In this document: piece by piece, positions 1-5,044 of the stretch | How positions within the stretch are numbered: the stretch's first letter is position 1 | How the letters are laid out: each line of letters opens with the position of its first letter | NCBI GenBank assembly: GCA_903916205.1 | Contig: CAIWVX010000446.1 | Span: forward strand, 1 to 5,044 | Source: an uncultured beta proteobacterium | GTDB lineage: Bacteria; Pseudomonadota; Gammaproteobacteria; Burkholderiales; Rhodocyclaceae | Reading direction: 5' to 3' | Length of the DNA stretch: 5,044 bases | Translations under genes and position numbers: made by a program | Notes under the pieces: model-generated | Told to the model about the DNA's origin: nothing | The model's database searches: none | The model's input: only the letters and a program-made list of their open reading frames with translations

Positions 1-1265
1 AACTGCTTGAGCAGGCGATTGACTTCTTGGACTTGAACGCCGGCCCCGGCGGCAATGCGCCGTTTGCGCGAGGCTTTGAGTAACTCGGGGTTACTGCGCT
101 CGTCAGGGGTCATTGAATTGATGATGCCTTCAATCCGGCCAATCATTTTTGCTTCGCCGCCGCCCGCTTGCATCTGGTTGGCTGCTTGGGCAAATTGCGC
201 TGGGAGTTTGTCAATCATTGACGACATTCCGCCCATTTTGCGCATTTGACTGATTTGATTTTTAAAGTCGTTGAGATCGAAACTTTTACCCGATTTGAGT
301 TTTTTTGCAAAGTCGACGGCGTGCTGTTCGTCGATCCCTTTTCGGGCTTCTTCGATCAACGACAGCACATCACCCATGCCGAGAATGCGCGACGCCATGC
401 GTTCAGGGTGGAAGGCTTCCAGCCCTGAAAGTTTTTCGCCGACGCCCGTATATTTGATCGGTTTGCCGGTGATGTGGCGCACCGAGAGTGCGGCACCGCC
501 TCGCGCGTCGCCATCCAATTTGGTCAGCACGATGCCGGTTAATGGCAAGGCGTCGCTGAAGGCTTTCGCGGTATTGATGGCGTCCTGGCCGAGCATGGCA
601 TCGACGACGAACAGGGTTTCGATGGGCTTGATGGCGGCGTGCAGTTCGGCAATTTCCTTCATCATGGCTTCGTCAATCGACAAGCGTCCGGCGGTGTCGA
701 CCAGCACAATGTCGTGATAGTGGCGCTTGGCCCAATCCACGGCGTTGCGGGCAATATCGACCGGCTTGTCGGTTTGTGTCGACGGGAAGAAATCAACCCC
801 CGCCTGCGCCGCAACGGTCTTCAACTGTTCGATGGCCGCCGGACGATAAACGTCACAGGAGACGACCAGCACTTTCTTTTTCTGTTTCTCATGCAGCAAC
901 TTAGCCAGTTTGCCGACCGTCGTCGTTTTACCCGCACCCTGTAGGCCCGCCATAAGAATTATTGCAGGCGGTTGCGTCGCTAGGTTGAGGCCGCTATGCA
1001 CCTCGCCCATCAATCGCGTTAGCTCTCGATGCACGACCCCGATCAGCGCCTGACCGGGATTCAATGAACCGATTACTTCTTCCCCAATCGCATTTTCTTT
1101 GACGGCGGCAATCAGGGCTTTGACGGCAGGTAGCGCCACATCGGCCTCAAGCAAGGCCAGCCGAACTTCGCGCAAGGTATCGGCAATATTGGCTTCGGTG
1201 AGCCGCGCTTCACCGCGCAAGCTCTTCATAACGCGGGCAAGGCGTTGGGTCAGGTTATCGAGCAT
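1..1265 (-). CDS. ffh: Signal recognition particle protein Ffh (SRP54), 3' end cut off by window edge
   Basis: Ffh is the GTPase of the bacterial signal recognition particle. With 4.5S RNA it binds hydrophobic signal sequences of nascent inner-membrane proteins and delivers ribosomes to the FtsY receptor. I translated 421 codons from ATG at 1265 with no stop or frameshift. The N domain (about residues 1-90, starting MLDNLTQRL) is followed by the G domain: P-loop GLQGAGKTTT (107-116), DVYRPAAIEQL (138-148), DTAGR (190-194) and TKLDGDARGG (248-257). The methionine-rich M domain starts near 325 (QMRKMGGMSSM) and includes the RNA-binding stretch PDERSNPELL...SRKRRIAAGAG (387-409). The family is about 450 residues, so roughly 30 C-terminal residues lie outside the window. 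Start choice rests on the family N-terminus and a GGGA ribosome site five bases upstream. It is transcribed away from the ccsA-pilB-pilC cluster. Identity is essentially certain. Confidence 0.98.
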   Translation of the reverse strand, partial: MLDNLTQRLARVMKSLRGEARLTEANIADTLREVRLALLEADVALPAVKALIAAVKENAIGEEVIGSLNPGQALIGVVHRELTRLMGEVHSGLNLATQPPAIILMAGLQGAGKTTTVGKLAKLLHEKQKKKVLVVSCDVYRPAAIEQLKTVAAQAGVDFFPSTQTDKPVDIARNAVDWAKRHYHDIVLVDTAGRLSIDEAMMKEIAELHAAIKPIETLFVVDAMLGQDAINTAKAFSDALPLTGIVLTKLDGDARGGAALSVRHITGKPIKYTGVGEKLSGLEAFHPERMASRILGMGDVLSLIEEARKGIDEQHAVDFAKKLKSGKSFDLNDFKNQISQMRKMGGMSSMIDKLPAQFAQAANQMQAGGGEAKMIGRIEGIINSMTPDERSNPELLKASRKRRIAAGAGVQVQEVNRLLKQ

Positions 1266-1295
1266 TTGATTCCCAGCTTAGTGTAAACTTCAAAA
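1266..1295. promoter_or_regulatory. Divergent intergenic gap between ffh and ccsA
   Basis: Only 30 bases separate the two divergent start codons. This is too short for two complete sigma-70 promoters with leaders, so at least one promoter, and probably both, must extend into the opposite gene. I could not find a convincing -35/-10 pair for either direction. The plus-strand frame of ccsA is closed by a TAA at 1284-1286, which limits the ccsA start to 1296 or later. That transcription starts divergently here is inferred from gene orientation, not from a recognised promoter. Confidence 0.4.
1271..1274 (-). promoter_or_regulatory. Ribosome binding site of ffh
   Basis: On the minus strand GGGA stands five bases before the ffh ATG (GGGA-ATCAA-ATG). 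It is a short but well-spaced Shine-Dalgarno match and supports the start at 1265. Confidence 0.55.
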
Positions 1296-2147
1296 ATGCC
1301 GGATATTCTACTGCACCTTGTACCGCCCATTCTTTCAAGTCTGCTTTACGCCGCCTTGGGATTTCATTTTTGGCATACCCGTTGGAAAGAAACGGCGCAA
1401 TCATCGAAACTTTCTGACACCTCGCTCCCTATGCAGCCTTGGGAACGCAGCACCATTTTTGTCGCTTTGGCGTTACAGGCCCTCAATCTTTACGACGGAC
1501 TGTTTAGTACCGGCAGCATGTTTTTTTCTTTCGGTCTGGCGCTTTCGCTGATGCTCTGGCTGGCGGTGCTGATTTACTGGCTGGAGAGTTTCCGTTCGCG
1601 CATGGATGGACTGCAAGCCTTGGTGCTGCCGTTGGCTGGGTTGTGTGCCGTACTCCCTGCGGCGTTTCCGCAAATGCACCTCATTGTTCATGCCGATGCC
1701 TGGGGTTTCAAGCTGCATTTTATGACGGCCATGTTGGCTTACAGCCTATTTACTTTGTCGGCCTTGCACGCGGTATTCATGAGTAGCGTTGAACGCAAGC
1801 TGCACCACAAAGCGCTTAACAAATACCTCGCCAGCTTGCCGCCCCTGCTGACGATGGAAGCCTTGCTGTTCCGCATGATGACCCTCGCTTTTGCTTTGCT
1901 GACAATGGCTTTGGGCAGCGGTATTTTGTTTTCCGAAGCTATTTTTGGCAAGGCGGTGGCGCTTGATCACAAGACTATTTTTGCCTTTGCTTCATGGGCC
2001 ATTTTTGCCGCCTTATTGATCGGACGCCGACGTTATGGCTGGCGCGGTCGTATCGCCTTGCGTTGGACGATGACCGGCTTTTTATTCCTGCTACTGGCCT
2101 ATATTGGCAGCCGTTTTGTCTCCGAAATACTCCTCGGTCGAATCTAA
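1296..2147 (+). CDS. ccsA: CcsA/YpjD-family cytochrome c assembly membrane protein
   Basis: This 283-residue inner-membrane protein belongs to the CcsA/HemX/YpjD branch of the cytochrome c assembly family, whose better-known members handle heme for c-type cytochrome maturation; the exact role of this ffh-linked branch is not well defined. About eight hydrophobic helices are visible, near residues 6-26, 54-72, 76-97, 106-122, 140-162, 194-216, 226-243 and 255-277. Histidines in GFKLHF (H141) and ALDHK (H225) sit where the family keeps likely heme ligands, and the C-terminal block GWRGRIALRW through AYIGSRF is typical. Length is close to the usual 260-280. The ATG at 1296 is the only plausible start, since an in-frame TAA lies 12 bases upstream and the next methionine is residue 46. 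No Shine-Dalgarno sequence precedes it. It is probably the first gene of an operon with pilB, 18 bases downstream. Family assignment is firm; the symbol is by family, and ypjD would fit equally. Confidence 0.88.
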   Translation: MPDILLHLVPPILSSLLYAALGFHFWHTRWKETAQSSKLSDTSLPMQPWERSTIFVALALQALNLYDGLFSTGSMFFSFGLALSLMLWLAVLIYWLESFRSRMDGLQALVLPLAGLCAVLPAAFPQMHLIVHADAWGFKLHFMTAMLAYSLFTLSALHAVFMSSVERKLHHKALNKYLASLPPLLTMEALLFRMMTLAFALLTMALGSGILFSEAIFGKAVALDHKTIFAFASWAIFAALLIGRRRYGWRGRIALRWTMTGFLFLLLAYIGSRFVSEILLGRI

Positions 2148-2165
2148 CTTTTCCCTTATTGGACT

Positions 2166-3884
2166 ATGGCAACCACCCCACAACAATCGTCACTTAGCGG
2201 TCTCGCCAGAGCGCTTGTCCAAGCGGGAAAAATCAAGGAAGCCGAAGCCGAATCCTTGCTGACACAAGCCGCCGCCAGCAAAATCTCTTTCATTGAGCAA
2301 TTTGTTACGTCACACAAAGCCAGCACGGCCGATATTGCGCGCTTTGCGTCCGATACCTTTGGTTATCCTTTGCTTGATCTCAACGCCTTCGACGACGCGC
2401 ATTTCATCAAAAACGCGATTGACCGCAAACTGATCGCTGCGCACCGTGTCATTCCGCTACACAAAAACGGCAATCGACTATCCATTGCTATCGCCGACCC
2501 CACCAACCTGCGGGCTTTGGACGAGATTCGTTTCCAAACCGGGATGGTCGTCGATCCCATTATTGTTGATGAAGGGCTGCTTGCCCCGCTGGTGGCCAAA
2601 TTATCCGAATCCACAGAGGACACGCTCAAAAATCTGGCGAACGAGAACATTAATCTTGAGTTCACCGAAGAAGAATCGCCCGATAAAAAGCAGGAAGAAG
2701 CCGCCGCGCTCGAAGTAGACGATGCGCCGGTGGTCAAATTTATCCAGAAGATGCTGCTTGATGCCATTAGCGATGGCGCCTCGGACATCCACTTTGAACC
2801 GTACGAAAAAAACTACCGTATCCGCTACCGCACGGATGGCCTATTGCGCGAAATTTCTGCGCCACCGCTGGTTATCAAAGACAAAATCGCCTCGCGTATC
2901 AAGGTTATTTCACGTCTTAACATTGCTGAGAAACGCGTTCCACAAGATGGTCGGATGCGGCTGGTTCTTTCTAAAAATCGGGCCATTGATTTTCGTGTGA
3001 GCACCCTCCCTACCATGTATGGAGAAAAAATCGTTTTACGTATTCTTGACCCGAGCAGCGCCACACTCGGTATTGATGCGTTGGGCTATGAGCCGGAGCA
3101 AAAAGCGGTGCTGCTCGATGCCATCAATCGCCCTTACGGCATGGTTCTGGTGACCGGCCCAACGGGTTCGGGCAAAACCGTTTCACTTTATACCTGCCTC
3201 AACATCCTGAATAAGCCAGGAATCAACATTTCAACGGCAGAAGATCCGGCTGAAATCCCTTTGCCTGGCATCAACCAGGTGAACATTGATGAGCGTCAGG
3301 GATTAACTTTCCCTGTGGCGCTTAAAGCCTTTTTGCGCCAAGACCCGGACATCATCATGGTCGGCGAAATTCGTGATTTAGAAACCGCTGAAATTTCGAT
3401 CAAGGCGGCGCAAACCGGCCATATGGTGCTTTCCACCCTACACACCAATGATGCCCCGGCAACGATCACCCGACTGATGAACATGGGCATTCCAACGTTC
3501 AACATTGCCTCCAGTATTCTATTGGTCACCGCGCAACGTCTAGTGCGTCGCCTATGTAGCTGCAAAAAACCCATCGACGCCCCTGTTCAAACGCTGTTAA
3601 ATGCCGGTTTTCTTGAGTCCGACCTCGACGACAGTTGGCTCTTATACGGCCCCGGGGGATGCCAGCGCTGCAAGGATTCAGGCTATAAAGGCCGGGTCGG
3701 TATTTATCAGGTGATGCCCATCACCGAGGCCATCCAACACCTCATCATGGCCAACGGAACCTCGCGAGACATTGCGATACAAGCCCAAAAAGAAGGCGTT
3801 AATGATTTGCGCCGATCCGGTCTGCTCAAAGTCAAACAAGGACTCACCTCGCTTGAGGAAGTCCTTGGCAGCACGAACGTTTGA
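2166..3884 (+). CDS. pilB: Type IV pilus assembly ATPase PilB
   Basis: PilB is the cytoplasmic hexameric ATPase that powers type IV pilus extension by acting on the platform protein PilC. The 572-residue product has the full family architecture. The N-terminal MshEN/T2SSE_N-like domain (about 8-150, LSGLARALVQAG to FGYPLLDL) is followed by an acidic linker (150-187) and a central domain with SDGASDIHFEPYE (202-214). The ATPase core carries Walker A GPTGSGKT (331-338), the Asp box STAEDPAEIPLPG (356-368), Walker B DIIMVGEIRD (395-404, catalytic Glu401) and the His box TGHMVLSTLHTND (417-429). A zinc-type cysteine cluster follows (C464, C466, C499, C502). Length matches PilB (about 565-575). 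The ATG at 2166 gives the expected N-terminus although only a poor GGA lies upstream, too close to be a good ribosome site. All catalytic motifs are intact, so the gene appears functional. A type II secretion GspE is less likely given the PilB-like N-terminus and the pilC partner. Confidence 0.97.
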   Translation: MATTPQQSSLSGLARALVQAGKIKEAEAESLLTQAAASKISFIEQFVTSHKASTADIARFASDTFGYPLLDLNAFDDAHFIKNAIDRKLIAAHRVIPLHKNGNRLSIAIADPTNLRALDEIRFQTGMVVDPIIVDEGLLAPLVAKLSESTEDTLKNLANENINLEFTEEESPDKKQEEAAALEVDDAPVVKFIQKMLLDAISDGASDIHFEPYEKNYRIRYRTDGLLREISAPPLVIKDKIASRIKVISRLNIAEKRVPQDGRMRLVLSKNRAIDFRVSTLPTMYGEKIVLRILDPSSATLGIDALGYEPEQKAVLLDAINRPYGMVLVTGPTGSGKTVSLYTCLNILNKPGINISTAEDPAEIPLPGINQVNIDERQGLTFPVALKAFLRQDPDIIMVGEIRDLETAEISIKAAQTGHMVLSTLHTNDAPATITRLMNMGIPTFNIASSILLVTAQRLVRRLCSCKKPIDAPVQTLLNAGFLESDLDDSWLLYGPGGCQRCKDSGYKGRVGIYQVMPITEAIQHLIMANGTSRDIAIQAQKEGVNDLRRSGLLKVKQGLTSLEEVLGSTNV

Positions 3885-3893
3885 CGCGCATCG

Positions 3894-3898
3894 AAGGA
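3894..3898 (+). promoter_or_regulatory. Ribosome binding site of pilC
   Basis: AAGGA lies six bases before the ATG at 3905 and is the best Shine-Dalgarno match in the cluster. It decides the pilC start at 3905 over an upstream in-frame TTG at 3881 that would overlap the pilB stop. Confidence 0.75.
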
Positions 3899-3904
3899 AA
3901 CCGC

Positions 3905-5044
3905 ATGGCGACGGCGACAAAATCAGCAAAGCGAATTCAGGAGGTCAAGGAATTCACCTTCCTCTGGACGGGGAAAAATAAAACCGGAAAAATCGTACGC
4001 GGTGAATTGCGGGCGACCAGCGAGGCCGTGGTTAACGCCACCCTGAGGCGTCAAGGCATTCTCGTTTCAAAGATGAAAAAGCAAAGTTTCCGCCGTGGCG
4101 GTAAGGTCTCGGACAAAGACATCGCGCTCTTTACGCGACAGCTCGCCACTATGATGAAAGCCGGCGTTCCACTACTCCAGACCTTTGATATTGTCGGTCG
4201 TGGTCATGACAACCCAGCCGTTGGCAAACTGCTTCTCGACATCAAATCGGATGTGGAAACGGGCAGTTCCTTGTCGCAAGCCTTCCGCAAGTTCCCCCTT
4301 TATTTTGACCCGCTCTATTGCAACTTGATTGCCGCAGGAGAGCAGGCGGGTATTCTCGAATCCCTGCTGGATCGATAGGCGACCTACAAAGAAAAAATGA
4401 TCGCCATTAAGTCAAAAATAAAATCCGCCCTGTTTTACCCCGTAGCCATCATCGTCGTCGCCTTTATCATCACGACGGTCATCATGATTTTTGTCATTCC
4501 GGCCTTCAAAGAGGTGTTCACCAGCTTTGGTGCCGACCTGCCCGCACCAACGATTATTGTGATCGCCATTTCGGACATCTTTACAGCCTATTGGTGGGCG
4601 ATATTCGGCAGCATTGGCGGCGGTTTTTATGCTTTTTTCTACACTTGGAAACGCTCAGAAATCATGCAAATTGCCCTTGATCGATTGTTTTTGCGGCTGC
4701 CGATTTTTGGCGACATCATCCGCAAATCGGTCATTGCCCGCTGGACACGCACCTTAGCCACCATGTTTGCCGCCGGAGTCCCGCTCGTTGAATCGCTTGA
4801 TTCGGTAGGCGGTGCCGCTGGAAACTATGTTTATAAAATCGGCACCAAGCTGATACAGAGCGAAGTCAGCACCGGCACCAGCTTGACTTCAGCCATGCAG
4901 AACAGTGAGCTTTTCCCTAACATGGTCAATCAAATGGTGGCAATTGGCGAAGAATCGGGAGCTTTGGATTCGATGCTCGGTAAAGTGGCGGATTTTTTCG
5001 AAGCCGAAGTCGATGATGCCGTTGCCGCCCTTTCCAGTCTGATG
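3905..5044 (+). pseudogene. pilC: Type IV pilus inner-membrane platform protein PilC, interrupted by an in-frame TAG; 3' end cut off
   Basis: PilC (GspF/T2SSF family) is the polytopic inner-membrane platform that PilB acts on during pilus extension. Read through the stop, the frame gives 380 residues of an expected 400-410. The first half is typical: FLWTGKNKTGK (19-29), VRGELRA (31-37), LRRQGI (47-52), then the first T2SSF domain with FTRQLATMMKAGVPLLQ (76-92) and AGEQAGILESLLDR (144-157). Codon 158 is TAG (4376-4378). The frame resumes at once with ATYKEK, the first membrane helix FYPVAIIVVAFIITTVIMIF (177-196), a second hydrophobic segment near 230-246, and the second T2SSF copy with RTLATMFAAGVPL (282-294) and AIGEESGALDSML (346-358). 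No other stop or shift occurs. Translated literally, the product is 157 residues: the soluble N-terminal domain only, probably unable to support piliation. The rest looks undecayed, so the nonsense change is recent or a sequence error. The start uses a good ribosome site 20 bases after pilB. Confidence 0.85.
4376..4378 (+). other. In-frame amber (TAG) codon within pilC
   Basis: The codon lies between LESLLDR and ATYKEK, two adjacent conserved pieces of PilC. From my knowledge of the family the residue here is usually hydrophobic, often Leu or Val (as in DRLATYKEK). TTG to TAG is a single-base change. The alignment is gap-free on both sides, so this is a substitution-type stop rather than the product of a frameshift. 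Confidence 0.9.

Noticed and set aside
1280..1285. TACACT on the minus strand as a -10 element for ffh.
   Set aside because: It would start transcription about eight bases before the ATG, cutting away the GGGA ribosome site, and no -35 match lies at the right distance.
2363..2788. A 141-codon open frame on the minus strand inside pilB, and a 148-codon plus-strand frame at 271-717 inside ffh.
   Set aside because: Both are shadows of strongly conserved genes in other frames; their translations are low-complexity (serine- and alanine-rich) and match no family I recognise.
3881..3904. An upstream TTG start for pilC at 3881 overlapping the pilB stop.
   Set aside because: The ATG at 3905 has a well-spaced AAGGA site and gives the usual PilC N-terminus; the TTG has no comparable ribosome site.
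4376..4386. A small hairpin, TAGG-cga-CCTA, beginning exactly at the amber codon, as a possible readthrough signal.
   Set aside because: The stem is only four base pairs with a three-base loop and does not extend; such hairpins occur by chance and it resembles no known recoding element.
1..5044. Genome-wide reassignment of TAG to an amino acid.
   Set aside because: Ffh, the CcsA-like protein and PilB (about 1,275 codons together) contain no in-frame TAG. The single case in pilC is better explained by a point mutation or error, though a rarely used TAG cannot be excluded from this window alone.

Overview
The window looks like an ordinary chromosomal housekeeping region of a betaproteobacterium. 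Base composition appears roughly balanced by eye (not computed). The order ffh (divergent) / ccsA-ypjD-like / pilB / pilC is, to my knowledge, a common chromosomal neighbourhood in Betaproteobacteria, usually continued by pilD and coaE. The PilB and Ffh sequences fit that group, but genus cannot be fixed from this stretch.

Layout: 1-1265 (minus strand) holds ffh, the protein subunit of the signal recognition particle, cut at its 3' end by the window edge. A 30-base gap (1266-1295) separates it from a plus-strand gene cluster: 1296-2147, an eight-helix CcsA/YpjD-family membrane protein; 2166-3884, the type IV pilus extension ATPase PilB; and 3905-5044, the inner-membrane pilus platform protein PilC, cut by the window edge. 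Gaps of 18 and 20 bases and the absence of any terminator-like hairpin suggest one operon. Its promoter must lie largely inside ffh, since the gap is too short to hold two promoters.

PilB and PilC are partners: PilC sits in the inner membrane and couples ATP hydrolysis by the PilB hexamer to insertion of pilin subunits into the growing pilus. The CcsA-like protein is a cytochrome-assembly family member with no known direct role in piliation; its place here is a conserved neighbourhood rather than a shared pathway.

The one striking departure is an in-frame amber codon (TAG, 4376-4378) at codon 158 of pilC. It lies at the end of the first cytoplasmic domain, just before the first membrane helix. 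The frame then continues without another stop for 222 codons of well-conserved PilC sequence to the end of the window. Read literally, pilC is a recent nonsense pseudogene or a sequence error; readthrough or a split protein is possible but not supported by anything else visible. I see no mobile element, RNA gene, CRISPR array or previously undescribed system here.
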